This document shows positions 51,179 through 59,078 of a stretch of DNA of 64,000 nt, one piece after another. The stretch spans positions 1 through 64,000 of the forward strand of contig JAQTYQ010000020.1 in the NCBI GenBank assembly GCA_028688225.1, read 5' to 3'. Made by a program: the position numbers and the translations under genes. Origin of the DNA: Opitutaceae bacterium. Lineage in GTDB: Bacteria > Verrucomicrobiota > Verrucomicrobiia > Opitutales > Opitutaceae. How positions within the stretch are numbered: the first letter of the stretch is position 1; every line of letters starts with the position of its first letter. Under the pieces are notes generated by a model, which was not told the DNA's origin, searched no databases, and saw nothing but the letters and a program-made list of their open reading frames with translations.

Positions 51179-51234
51179 AGCTGCGGCATCAGCCGCAGCA
51201 GGATTCCGCCGGCCCCAGCCGTCTGGGCGCCGGC

Positions 51235-51735
51235 TCAAGTTCCGGCGGGTTTTTCGCCGGGAGGAGAATCGGGGGGCGGCGGAGGGGGCGGATGGCCGTC
51301 CGGCGGCGGACCCGGAGGCCGGTCCCGGTCGCCATGCAGGTTCCGCTGCTCCTGCCTCTGTCTCCTCGCCTCCCGGCGATCCTTCAAGATCTGTCCGTAT
51401 TTGATCCGCTGTTCCGGAGTCAGCTCCGCGGCGATGTCCGTCTCCATGCGCTGGAGGATCTCATGCCCCGCGCGCATCGACTGGCGGCGCAGCCGGGCCA
51501 GTTCCTCCATGTTGCGCTTCACGATGGGCTGGATGCGCGCCCGCTGCTCGGGCGTAAGTTTCAGCTCCTGGGCGACACGCTCCATCTGCCTGGCGCCCCA
51601 GGCCTCGATCCGCGGTGAATGCGGCATCCGTCTCTGCACCACGCGATAGGCCACCAGTCCACCGCTGACGCCACCGGCGGCAAAGATGGCAATCAGCACG
51701 AGACAGATCTGCCAGGGCTTGTTCATGGTGATCAT
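51235..51735 (-). CDS. CpxP/Spy-like periplasmic protein, membrane-anchored
   Basis: A 166-residue protein with one N-terminal helix (PWQICLVLIAIFAAGGVSGGL, split by Gly). It then has a helical region with repeated LTPEQR motifs (ELKLTPEQRARIQPIVKRNM near 58; ELTPEQRIKYGQILKDRR near 104), the signature of the CpxP/Spy/heavy-metal resistance fold. It ends in a Pro-rich tail. Spy-like proteins act as periplasmic chaperones or sensors of envelope stress. The gene overlaps the 96-residue membrane protein gene by 4 nt (ATGA), which in turn overlaps the ECF sigma factor gene, so it probably forms a sigma-regulated envelope stress unit. Confidence 0.7.
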   Translation of the reverse strand: MITMNKPWQICLVLIAIFAAGGVSGGLVAYRVVQRRMPHSPRIEAWGARQMERVAQELKLTPEQRARIQPIVKRNMEELARLRRQSMRAGHEILQRMETDIAAELTPEQRIKYGQILKDRREARRQRQEQRNLHGDRDRPPGPPPDGHPPPPPPPDSPPGEKPAGT

Positions 51736-52022
51736 GAGGAGCTGAGCACCTCGGAAACAGGGTCGGTCAGGCCCTGCTCATCCTCCTCGCCGCCGGCAAA
51801 AGCAACATAATTGGCCGCCATGCTGGCCAGCATCAGCACCCCGGCCACCCAGAGCGCGCGGACCGAGAAGCGCCCGAAGACCGCCCGCAGCGCGGGTTGC
51901 GGCGCGCCCCAGGCGCGGGCGGCGATGCGCGTGGCAAAGCCATACGGCGCCCCGTCGTCCGCCGGCGGCGCCTGCCGGGCGGCCGTGACCAGTTTCTGCC
52001 ATCGGGATGCGAAGTCCTTCAT
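51732..52022 (-). CDS. Small membrane protein, candidate anti-sigma factor
   Basis: A 96-residue protein: a cytoplasmic N-terminal part (MKDFASRWQKLVTAARQAP ... FATRIAARAW), one transmembrane helix (ALWVAGVLMLASMAANYVAFA, near 56-76) and a short acidic C-terminus. Its position between an ECF sigma factor and a CpxP-like protein, with 4-nt overlaps on both sides, makes a role as anti-sigma factor likely. No zinc-binding HxxxCxxC motif of the ZAS class is present. Homology was not recognised, so this is context-based. Confidence 0.65.
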   Translation of the reverse strand: MKDFASRWQKLVTAARQAPPADDGAPYGFATRIAARAWGAPQPALRAVFGRFSVRALWVAGVLMLASMAANYVAFAGGEEDEQGLTDPVSEVLSSS

Positions 52023-52606
52023 GAGCGCTCCTCTCGTTCTAATTCCTCAAATAGTTTTTTCAATTTCCGTCTGGCCCGGAAGGCACGCACCTTGACGAGC
52101 GAGGGATTCCAGCCGGTGATCCCGCTGATTTCAACCACGCTGCGCTGTTCGAGATCAAGCAGTTGCAGGACAAGCCGGTCCTCCGGCTTGAGCTGGCCGA
52201 GCAGCTTCGTGACCAACTCGCGGGCGGCAAGCGCTTCATTTGCCGCCACGGCGCCCTCACTGGTCAGAACCGAGTCCAGCACCTCGGCCTCCTTTTCCGA
52301 AAGGTCGGCCCAGCGAAACTCCGGCCGGCGCTTCTGCGCGCGCAGCTGGTCGATGCAGGTCGTCACCGCGATCCGCGACACCCAGTGCGTGAAGGCCACC
52401 GCGCCCTTGTACTGATCCAGCCGGGTGAACATCTTCAAGAAAACCTCCTGGGCCAGATCCTCCTCCGCGACGCGACGCGGCAGGTGGGCGCGCACGATGC
52501 GGATGACCAGCGGGTATAGGTGATCGACGAGTTCGCGGGCCGCGAGCTGGTCGCGCTGGCGCACCCGTTCGAGGCAGACGGCAAAGTCGAACGTCTCGTC
52601 AGCCAT
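52019..52606 (-). CDS. RNA polymerase sigma factor, ECF family
   Basis: A 195-residue sigma70-family factor. Region 2 spans about 25-95 (ARELVDHLYPLVIRIVRAHL, then AEEDLAQEVFLKMFTRLDQY, and THWVSRIAVTTCIDQLRAQK for -10 recognition). Region 4 spans about 130-185 (LGQLKPEDRLVLQLLDLEQR, then a helix-turn-helix VVEISGITGWNPSLVKVRAF). There is no region 1 or 3, as in ECF sigmas. ATG 52606 has AGGAG close upstream. It is first in a three-gene unit with overlapping starts and stops and probably controls its own operon. Confidence 0.9.
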   Translation of the reverse strand: MADETFDFAVCLERVRQRDQLAARELVDHLYPLVIRIVRAHLPRRVAEEDLAQEVFLKMFTRLDQYKGAVAFTHWVSRIAVTTCIDQLRAQKRRPEFRWADLSEKEAEVLDSVLTSEGAVAANEALAARELVTKLLGQLKPEDRLVLQLLDLEQRSVVEISGITGWNPSLVKVRAFRARRKLKKLFEELEREERS

Positions 52607-52986
52607 AACTCCTGGAGGCCAGCGTCATGCATACCGTCAGAGACGCTGCCCGGACGCGCCCAGTTACTGGTTGCCGCTGGAACATAGCGCACCTTTTACA
52701 CTGGCGCCGCTACCGCCCAAGGCAAATCGCTCCCCGGCGCGGATTCCGCCACTTGACACCCCTGCCGACGGTCTCCTTACTCCCGCTTCCGCAAATGACT
52801 GACCGACTGCAGGCGTTTCGACTTATCTAGGCGCACGATCTCCGGAAACTGCGTAGCAGTTGATCGTGCGTCCGCCTGTTTGCTCCTTGTCCGCGCCGGC
52901 CTCCGGGTTGGTCGTGCGGCGCTTTCCTGTCCACGGTCTTGCTTCCCTCTTTCCTGTTTTCCCGCTAATACCTGATCTTTCCCTCC
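52607..52986. other. Divergent intergenic region between the sigma factor gene and leuA
   Basis: No coding sequence is supported. It contains TTGACA at about 52754 followed 17 nt later by CTTACT, a weak candidate promoter toward leuA that would leave a leader of roughly 200 nt. A large nested palindrome (52832-52870) lies within that leader. The promoter of the sigma factor operon should also lie here but is not obvious. Confidence 0.35.
52832..52870. promoter_or_regulatory. Nested palindrome in the leuA leader
   Basis: Outer arms CGCACGATC (52832-52840) and GATCGTGCG (52862-52870) are perfect. Inside is a second hairpin AACTGC-GTA-GCAGTT (52847-52861) with a GCGTAGC centre. The six bases TCCGGA bulge on one side only. 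It could be a leader-RNA structure or operator for leuA, or one of the dispersed palindromes. Confidence 0.4.
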
Positions 52987-54654
52987 ATGCAACCTGCTCC
53001 TGTCACGAAATACCGGCCGTTTCCGCCGGTCGACCTGCCCAACCGCCAGTGGCCCGGCCGCACCATCACCCGTCCGCCTGTCTGGTGCAGTGTGGACCTC
53101 CGCGACGGCAACCAGGCCCTCGCCATCCCGATGGATGTCGACGAAAAGCTCGAATTCTTCGATCTGCTGGTGCGGATCGGCTTCAAGGAGATCGAAGTCG
53201 GCTTCCCCTCGGCGTCGCAGACCGAGTTCGATTTCGTCCGCCGGCTGATTGAGGAGGATCGCATCCCCGGCGATGTCGCCATCCAGGTGCTCTGCCAGTG
53301 CCGCGAGGACCTCATCACCCGCACGGTCGAGTCGATCGCGGGGGCCAGGAACGTCATCTTTCATCTCTACAACTCCACCTCGCCCGCCCAGCGCCGGTAT
53401 GTCTTCGGAGCCGAAAAGCCCGCGATCATGAAGATCGCCACCGATGCGGTCGGCCTGATGAAGCGGCTCACGCGTCCGCTGGTCGCCGCCGGCTGCTCGC
53501 TGCGCCTCGAGTATTCCCCCGAGAGCTTCACCAGCACCGAGCTCGAATTCGCCCTGGAGGTCTGCGAGGCGGTGACCGACGTCTGGCAGCCCACCCCGGC
53601 GGGCAAGATCATCCTCAACCTGCCGGCCACCGTCGAGTATGCCACCCCCAACGTCCATGCCGACCAGATCGAGTGGATGTGCACCCATCTCCGCCGGCGC
53701 GACCTCACCATCGTTTCGCTGCACACGCACAACGACCGCGGCACCGGCGTCGCCGCCACCGAGCTCGGCCTGCTGGCCGGCGCCGACCGGGTCGAGGGCA
53801 CGCTTTTCGGCAACGGCGAGCGCACCGGCAACCTCGACATCGTCACCGTGGCCCTGAACCTCTACACTCACGGCCTCCACCCCGGGCTTGATTTCTCCGA
53901 CATCAACGCCATCCGCGACGTCTATGAGCGCTGCACCCGCATGGAGGTGCCGCCGCGCCAGCCCTACGCGGGCGAACTCGTCTTCACCGCCTTCAGCGGC
54001 TCCCACCAGGATGCCATCAAGAAATCCTGGGCCGCGCAGAAGCCGGGCCAGCCGTGGGACGTGCTCTACATCCCGCTCGATCCCGCCGACATCGGCCGCG
54101 CCTACAAGGCCATCATCCGCATCAACAGCCAGTCGGGCAAGGGCGGCGTGGCCTATGTCATGGAAAAGGAGTTCGGCTACGATCTGCCCAAGGCCATGCA
54201 CAAGGAGTTCGGCCGCATCATCAACGACCTGGCCGACGAGCGGAAAACCGAGCTTTCGCCGCAGGATATCCACGAGGCCTTCCTCCGGGAATACATTCAC
54301 CGCGAGCAACCGGTGAAGCTGGATCATTTCCGCACCACCGAACGCGACAGCCAGGTGAAATGCGAGGCCACGGTCAAATACGAGGGCCGGACGCACAAGC
54401 TCGCCGGCACGGGCAACGGCCCGATCGACGCCTTCGTCAACGCGCTCGCGACGATCGGCGTGCCGCCGTTCGAACTGCTCTCCTATGCCGAACACTCGCT
54501 CGGCAAGGGCGCCGAGGCGCGCGCCGTTTCCTATATCCAGATCAAGGCGGAGCGCGGACTCACCCACTACGGCGCAGGTATCGACACCAACATCGAGCTC
54601 GCCTCGATCAAGGCCCTGGTCAGCGCCCTCAACCGCTCGCTGGCCAAGGCGTGA
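52987..54654 (+). CDS. leuA: 2-isopropylmalate synthase
   Basis: First committed enzyme of leucine synthesis: condenses acetyl-CoA with 2-oxoisovalerate. The 555-residue protein is of the longer LeuA type. It has VWCSVDLRDGNQALAIPM (near 35, the metal-binding RDGxQ block), EVGFPSASQTEFDF near 75, SLHTHNDRGTGVAATELGLL near 244 (HxHND metal ligands) and GNGERTGNLDIVTVALNLY near 277. The C-terminal LeuA allosteric/dimer domain covers about 440-555 (GTGNGPIDAFVNAL near 477), normally the leucine feedback site. It begins MQPAPVTKYRPFPPVDLPNR. It stands alone, preceded by a long leader with a nested palindrome. Confidence 0.95.
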   Translation: MQPAPVTKYRPFPPVDLPNRQWPGRTITRPPVWCSVDLRDGNQALAIPMDVDEKLEFFDLLVRIGFKEIEVGFPSASQTEFDFVRRLIEEDRIPGDVAIQVLCQCREDLITRTVESIAGARNVIFHLYNSTSPAQRRYVFGAEKPAIMKIATDAVGLMKRLTRPLVAAGCSLRLEYSPESFTSTELEFALEVCEAVTDVWQPTPAGKIILNLPATVEYATPNVHADQIEWMCTHLRRRDLTIVSLHTHNDRGTGVAATELGLLAGADRVEGTLFGNGERTGNLDIVTVALNLYTHGLHPGLDFSDINAIRDVYERCTRMEVPPRQPYAGELVFTAFSGSHQDAIKKSWAAQKPGQPWDVLYIPLDPADIGRAYKAIIRINSQSGKGGVAYVMEKEFGYDLPKAMHKEFGRIINDLADERKTELSPQDIHEAFLREYIHREQPVKLDHFRTTERDSQVKCEATVKYEGRTHKLAGTGNGPIDAFVNALATIGVPPFELLSYAEHSLGKGAEARAVSYIQIKAERGLTHYGAGIDTNIELASIKALVSALNRSLAKA

Positions 54655-54948
54655 ATTCCACCGGGCGCGACGTCGGCGTCGCGCCTCCCGCCTGATGGAG
54701 CCGGGGTGCCCTCGTCCCGGCGGATTTTCCGCTCCCGGGAGCAGTGACGTCCCGCCGCCGTTCCGGCAGCCGCCTCGGCGAGGCCGGTCATCCCGGGTCG
54801 GCCGTCTTCGCGCCGCGCTTCGCCGAGCCAAGGCGACCCCGGCTACAAAACCAAGGCCAGACCAAATCGTCGCAACGATTCGGACTCGGCCGCGGCGCGC
54901 CGCCAGAATCCAGTTTCCTCCCGCCGCGACCGGCCGTACACTCCCGCC
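54655..54948. other. Intergenic region between leuA and ald with repeats
   Basis: It starts with a 9-bp hairpin GGCGCGACG/CGTCGCGCC (54664-54685) that may end leuA transcription, without a T-run. Next come GC-rich inverted segments (GCCGGG...CCCGGC near 54690-54715 and a matching CCCCGGC near 54838). Copy 2 of the dispersed repeat follows at 54840-54895. No gene is supported. Confidence 0.5.
54840..54895 (+). repeat. Dispersed intergenic repeat, copy 2
   Basis: The plus strand matches the minus strand of 3876-3924 over about 50 nt: CCGGCTACAA, a short variable part, then AGACCAAATCG and TCGCAACGATTCGG. It differs from copy 1 by one base in the 24-nt core and by a few bases and small gaps outside it. 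Confidence 0.55.
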
Positions 54949-56052
54949 ATGATTATTGGACTTCCCCGGGAAATCAAACCGCAGGAATACCGTGTGGCCC
55001 TCGTGCCCTCCGCGGCCTATCAGCTCATCCAGCGCGGCCATGCGGTCGTCGTGGAAAAAAATGCCGGCGCCGGCTCGGGCTATCCTGACGCCGACTACGA
55101 ACACGCCGGCGTCACGCTGGTCGATTCGCATGCGGCCGTGTTTGCCAAGGCCGACCTGATCGTGAAGGTGAAGGAACCGCTCCCGGAGGAATATCCCCTG
55201 CTCCGGCCGGGCCAGATGCTCTTTACCTATCTCCATCTGGCCGCCAACCGCGCCCTGACCGACGCGCTCCTGAAATCCGGCATCACCGGCATCGCCTACG
55301 AAACCATCGAGGTGAACCGCCGCCTGCCGCTGCTCGAGCCGATGAGTGAGATCGCCGGCCGCATGTCCATCCTCGTCGGCGGCTATTTTCTCGCCAAGCA
55401 CCACGGCGGCAGCGGCACGCTGCTGGGCGGCGTGCCGGGCGTGCTGCCCGGCAAGGTGGTCGTGCTTGGCGGCGGCGTCTCGGGCATCAACGCCGCCCGC
55501 ATGGCCATCGGTCTGGGCGCCGACGTCACCATCCTCGAGGTCGACCTCGAACGGATGCGTTTCCTCGATATCACCCTGCACACGTCCCACACCCTGTATT
55601 CCAGCGAGGCCCACTTGATGGAGCTGCTTCCGTCCGTGGACCTGCTCATCGGCGCCGTGCTCGTGCCGGGGGCCAAGGCCCCACGGCTGATCCGCCGCGA
55701 GATGCTCCGCCGCATGCGGCCCGGGAGCGTGCTGGTGGACATTGCCATCGACCAGGGCGGCTGCGCCGAAACCTCGCACCCGACGACACACGACCATCCG
55801 GTCTTCGTCGAGGAGGGCGTCACCCATTACTGCGTGGCCAACATGCCCGGGGCCTACGCCCGCACCGCGACCCAGGCGCTCACCAACGTCACCCACCGCT
55901 ACATCGAGTTGCTGGCGGATCACGGCCTGGCCGAAGCCTGCCGGCTCCAGCCGGCGCTGACCGGCGGCATCAACATCCAGGAGGGCCGGATCACCTGCCC
56001 GGCCGTGGCGGACGCGCACGGACTCAAGTTTACTCCGCCGAAACTCAACTGA
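54949..56052 (+). CDS. ald: Alanine dehydrogenase
   Basis: NAD-dependent enzyme that interconverts alanine and pyruvate plus ammonia. The 367-residue protein begins [20 protein letters not shown], with Arg and Lys of the substrate site (Arg15; Lys74-76 in [12 protein letters not shown]) and catalytic His in [13 protein letters not shown] (near 96). The Rossmann motif is [20 protein letters not shown] (near 169). The late catalytic Asp lies in [19 protein letters not shown] (near 264), followed by [20 protein letters not shown]. Length and motifs are those of Ald. It stands alone; a 9-bp hairpin follows 40 nt after the stop. Confidence 0.96.
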   Translation: MIIGLPREIKPQEYRVALVPSAAYQLIQRGHAVVVEKNAGAGSGYPDADYEHAGVTLVDSHAAVFAKADLIVKVKEPLPEEYPLLRPGQMLFTYLHLAANRALTDALLKSGITGIAYETIEVNRRLPLLEPMSEIAGRMSILVGGYFLAKHHGGSGTLLGGVPGVLPGKVVVLGGGVSGINAARMAIGLGADVTILEVDLERMRFLDITLHTSHTLYSSEAHLMELLPSVDLLIGAVLVPGAKAPRLIRREMLRRMRPGSVLVDIAIDQGGCAETSHPTTHDHPVFVEEGVTHYCVANMPGAYARTATQALTNVTHRYIELLADHGLAEACRLQPALTGGINIQEGRITCPAVADAHGLKFTPPKLN

Positions 56053-56094
56053 CGGCGAAAAATATTTGCCGCCGCTAAAGAACCCAAAGAAATC

Positions 56095-56116
56095 AAAGCC
56101 CAGAGACCTGGGCTTT
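56095..56116. repeat. Hairpin downstream of ald
   Basis: AAAGCCCAG-AGAC-CTGGGCTTT, a perfect 9-bp stem with a 4-nt loop. Weaker pairing extends outward (CCCAAAG with CTTGGG). No T-run follows. It may act as a terminator-like or stabilising structure, or be part of the CCAAAG-rich inverted repeats seen in several gaps. Confidence 0.45.
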
Positions 56117-56219
56117 GGGCTCCTTGGGCTCTATTGTGGCCAAGGCGATGCAGCGGATCACTCTGCGAGACAGCCGACCGCCCGACCTTTGATTGCCGGA
56201 CCAGTCGCGATCGGCGTCA

Positions 56220-57077
56220 TCACGCCTTGGGCGGCGGATTGCAGAGCGTCTCGTAGGCGATCACGAGGCTGCCGATGGTGATGGGAAGCGTGAAAAACAC
56301 GCCGAAGAGGAACAGCAGCAAGCCGAGCACGCCGAGGATGGCCGCCAGGATCATCAGCCCGAACATCCGCCACCATTGCGCGGTGATGACGCGCCGGCTC
56401 ACCTCCATGGCCGTCCAGAATTCGAGCTTTTTGTCGATGACCAACAGCATGGTGAACGACCATGCCACCGCCAGGTAGATGCCCGGGAGGATCAACAGCA
56501 GAAATCCCACCAGGGTGAGCAGCGAACTGACGAGCCCGGCGAGCATCAACGGCACAAAGGCCAGGGTGAATCCGGCAAACGCGTCGCCAAACTCCACGGT
56601 TTCCCCGTGCAGCCGCCGGAGATAATAAAAGTAAAGGCCGCCGATGAACACGCCGGAGAGCAGCAGGCTGGCGAGGATGCCCAGCAGCGGGATCGCATTG
56701 GCCACGGCCTGCACCACGAGTACGACAAAAGTCACGCCGACCAGTGGCCAGAAATTGCCTTTGAGCAGATCCCAGCTCCGGCCGATGGTATCGCCGATGC
56801 CGAGTTTCGGCGCGCGGGCGATCAGGTCCGCGGCGTAGGTTTTGGGGTCCACCGGTCCGGTGGGAACGGGAGGAACAGGATTAACTGCGGGAGGAGGCGG
56901 CGTGGTGGTGGAACCGCCGGCAAACTCCGGATGCTCGGCGAGCGGCTTCCATTCCGCGGAGCCCTCGCGTTTGGCCTTGGTCTGGCCGTTGGCCCGTCCC
57001 GCCGCAATCCACGTCTGCACCTGCTCGACCGAGACGGGGCCGTATTCTTTGCCATCGGCGCCGATGATCGTGAACAT
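56220..57077 (-). CDS. GYF_2 (DUF4339) domain membrane protein
   Basis: A 285-residue protein. Residues about 1-50 form a GYF_2/DUF4339 domain (MFTIIGADGKEYGPVSVEQV, then W-I-A-A-G-R-A-N and AEWKPLAEHPEF), a small peptide-binding fold. A Pro-rich linker follows, then a C-terminal region from about 105 with four to five hydrophobic helices (FWPLVGVTFVVLVVQAVANA, LLGILASLLLSGVFIGGLYF, LLTLVGFLLLILPGIYLAVA, LMILAAILGVLGLLLFLFGV). The function is unknown. Similar GYF_2-membrane proteins are frequent in Verrucomicrobia and Planctomycetes. ATG 57077 is preferred over an upstream TTG. It is divergent from arnT and unlikely to be part of that pathway. Confidence 0.8.
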   Translation of the reverse strand: MFTIIGADGKEYGPVSVEQVQTWIAAGRANGQTKAKREGSAEWKPLAEHPEFAGGSTTTPPPPAVNPVPPVPTGPVDPKTYAADLIARAPKLGIGDTIGRSWDLLKGNFWPLVGVTFVVLVVQAVANAIPLLGILASLLLSGVFIGGLYFYYLRRLHGETVEFGDAFAGFTLAFVPLMLAGLVSSLLTLVGFLLLILPGIYLAVAWSFTMLLVIDKKLEFWTAMEVSRRVITAQWWRMFGLMILAAILGVLGLLLFLFGVFFTLPITIGSLVIAYETLCNPPPKA

Positions 57078-57373
57078 GGGTCCACACAACAGACCCGGTG
57101 GAACGAGTCAACCGAGACTTGGCCCAGAAAGGCCGGCCTCACCCCGCAGTGTGGCGCGCAGACTGGATCCCAATCTGTAGTATCCTCTGCCATAAAAGAG
57201 CTCAAGATCCCCCCAGTTTCCTGTCTTTGAGTTCCTCGGGCTCTCTGGTGGCTAACGACGCCTCTGCCAATCGGCGGCGCCGCCCGGTCCGCTCAGGTTT
57301 GGTTCGGCCCGCCATGCCAAGCTTTCGACGTGACTCGCCTGCCGGCGCAGCCTTTCCTAGCGGCCAGCCATTG

Positions 57374-59077
57374 ATGACCGAGCCCGTCTCCTCTCCTTCC
57401 TGGTCGCGCGATCTCCTCCTCCTGACGCTGGTGCTGGGCGCCCTTTTCGGATTCCGCCTGGGCAGCCATCCGCTGGCCAATCCCGACGAGGGGCGCTACG
57501 CAGAGATTCCGCGCGAGATGCTCGCCGCCGGCGAATTTGTCACGCCGCGGCTCGACGGCGTGCCGTACTTCGAAAAGCCGCCGCTGATGTACTGGGCGGT
57601 GGCGGCCTGTCTCAAGGCGTTCGGCCCGAACGAATGGGCGCTCCGCGCGGCGCCGGTGCTCTACGCCCTTGGCGGCGTGCTGCTGACCTATGCGGCCGGT
57701 CGCCGGTTGTACGGGCGTGCGGCCGGGCTCTTCGCGGCCGGCATGCTCGGCAGCTCGCTGCTCTATTTTGCCCTGACGCGCATCCTGATCCTCGACATGG
57801 CCGTGTCGGTGCTCATGAGCGCGACGCTGTTCTGCTTCATTCTCGGCGTGCGCGAGCCGGCCCCGGCGACAGGCTCAGGGCAGGCCGGATCACGCCGGCG
57901 CTGGCTGTTCTACGGACTCTACGCGAGCGCCGCCCTCGCGACCCTGACGAAAGGCCTGATCGGATTTCTGGTCACGGGCGCCGTGATGTTCCTCTGGCTG
58001 CTGGTCTTCAACCAGTGGAAACGGCTGCGGCCGTTCTATCTGCCGACCGGCGCGTTGCTCTTCCTCGCGATCGCGGCGCCGTGGCACATCCTGGCCGCCG
58101 AACGCAATCCAGGCTGGGCGCGCTTCTATTTCCTCTACGAACACTGGGAGCGGTTCCTGTCTCCCACCCACAACCGCTACGAGCCGTGGTGGTTCTTCCT
58201 CCCGATCGTCCTGCTCGGCCTGTTTCCCTGGGTGGGATTCCTCTGGCCGGCGCTGCGGACGGCGCTGGCGGGCGGCTGGGCCCGACGCAAGGAAAACGCC
58301 GACGCCTGGTTTCTTGTCACCTGGGCGGTGTTCATCTTCCTGTTCTTCTCCAAATCGCAGTCCAAGCTCATTCCCTACATCCTGCCGGTGTTTCCGCCGC
58401 TCGCGGTGTTGATGGGCGCATGGCTGGCGCGGGCCGGCGCGAACGGGGCCACCGCCGGGGTGCGGACCGGGATCCGCGTGTTCACCTTCACCTGCGGCCT
58501 GCTGGCCGCCGCGCTCTGCGTGGCGGTCCTCAAACCCGGCGTGATCCGGGAGCCGGCCCAGGCCGCGCTGCTGCGACCGTATGCGTTCAGCCTGGCCGCG
58601 GTGCTGCTGCTCGGTGGCGTGGCCACCTTGTGGGCCGCGAAGGTCCGGGGCCTGCGCGCCGGACTGGCGGTCCTGGCCTCCACGTCACTCGGCTTCTACC
58701 TCATCCTGATCCTGGCGGCACCGTATATCCAGCGCCCAGGCACGAAAGAGCTGGCGCTGCAGACCGCGGCGCTGATCCGGCCGGGCGACCGGGTCTACCA
58801 TTACCACGGTTTCTTCCACGACTTCACGTTCTACGCCGGGCGCACCGTGGGCACGGTCGCCCATGCGGACGAGCTGGAATTGCAGTTCCTTGATCCCGCC
58901 GAGCGGGCCGCACGCTTTATCGACGAAGCCGGGTTCCGCCGCCAATGGGCCGGGCCGGGCCGCCTGTTCGTCGTGGCGCGCAAGCGGGACGTGCGGGAAC
59001 TCTTCGCCGATCCCGCGTTCCGTTATCATTTGCTCGGTGAAAACCGGGACCATTATCTTTTCAGCAATCAACCCTGA
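57374..59077 (+). CDS. arnT: ArnT-like lipid A glycosyltransferase (GT83/PMT_2 family)
   Basis: A 567-residue inner-membrane glycosyltransferase with about 11-12 helices. The N-terminal periplasmic block LGSHPLANPDEGRYAEIPRE (near 29) carries the catalytic-type Asp/Glu, followed by FVTPRLDGVPYFEKPPLMYW (near 57), both signatures of ArnT/PMT_2 enzymes. A later periplasmic loop reads RFYFLYEHWERFLSPTHNRY. In characterised bacteria ArnT transfers 4-amino-4-deoxy-L-arabinose from undecaprenyl phosphate to lipid A, lowering its negative charge. The ATG at 57374 precedes the first helix; the longer open frame upstream is not homologous. It is first in the arn-like cluster and its stop lies one base before arnB. 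Confidence 0.85.
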   Translation: MTEPVSSPSWSRDLLLLTLVLGALFGFRLGSHPLANPDEGRYAEIPREMLAAGEFVTPRLDGVPYFEKPPLMYWAVAACLKAFGPNEWALRAAPVLYALGGVLLTYAAGRRLYGRAAGLFAAGMLGSSLLYFALTRILILDMAVSVLMSATLFCFILGVREPAPATGSGQAGSRRRWLFYGLYASAALATLTKGLIGFLVTGAVMFLWLLVFNQWKRLRPFYLPTGALLFLAIAAPWHILAAERNPGWARFYFLYEHWERFLSPTHNRYEPWWFFLPIVLLGLFPWVGFLWPALRTALAGGWARRKENADAWFLVTWAVFIFLFFSKSQSKLIPYILPVFPPLAVLMGAWLARAGANGATAGVRTGIRVFTFTCGLLAAALCVAVLKPGVIREPAQAALLRPYAFSLAAVLLLGGVATLWAAKVRGLRAGLAVLASTSLGFYLILILAAPYIQRPGTKELALQTAALIRPGDRVYHYHGFFHDFTFYAGRTVGTVAHADELELQFLDPAERAARFIDEAGFRRQWAGPGRLFVVARKRDVRELFADPAFRYHLLGENRDHYLFSNQP

Positions 59078-59078
59078 C

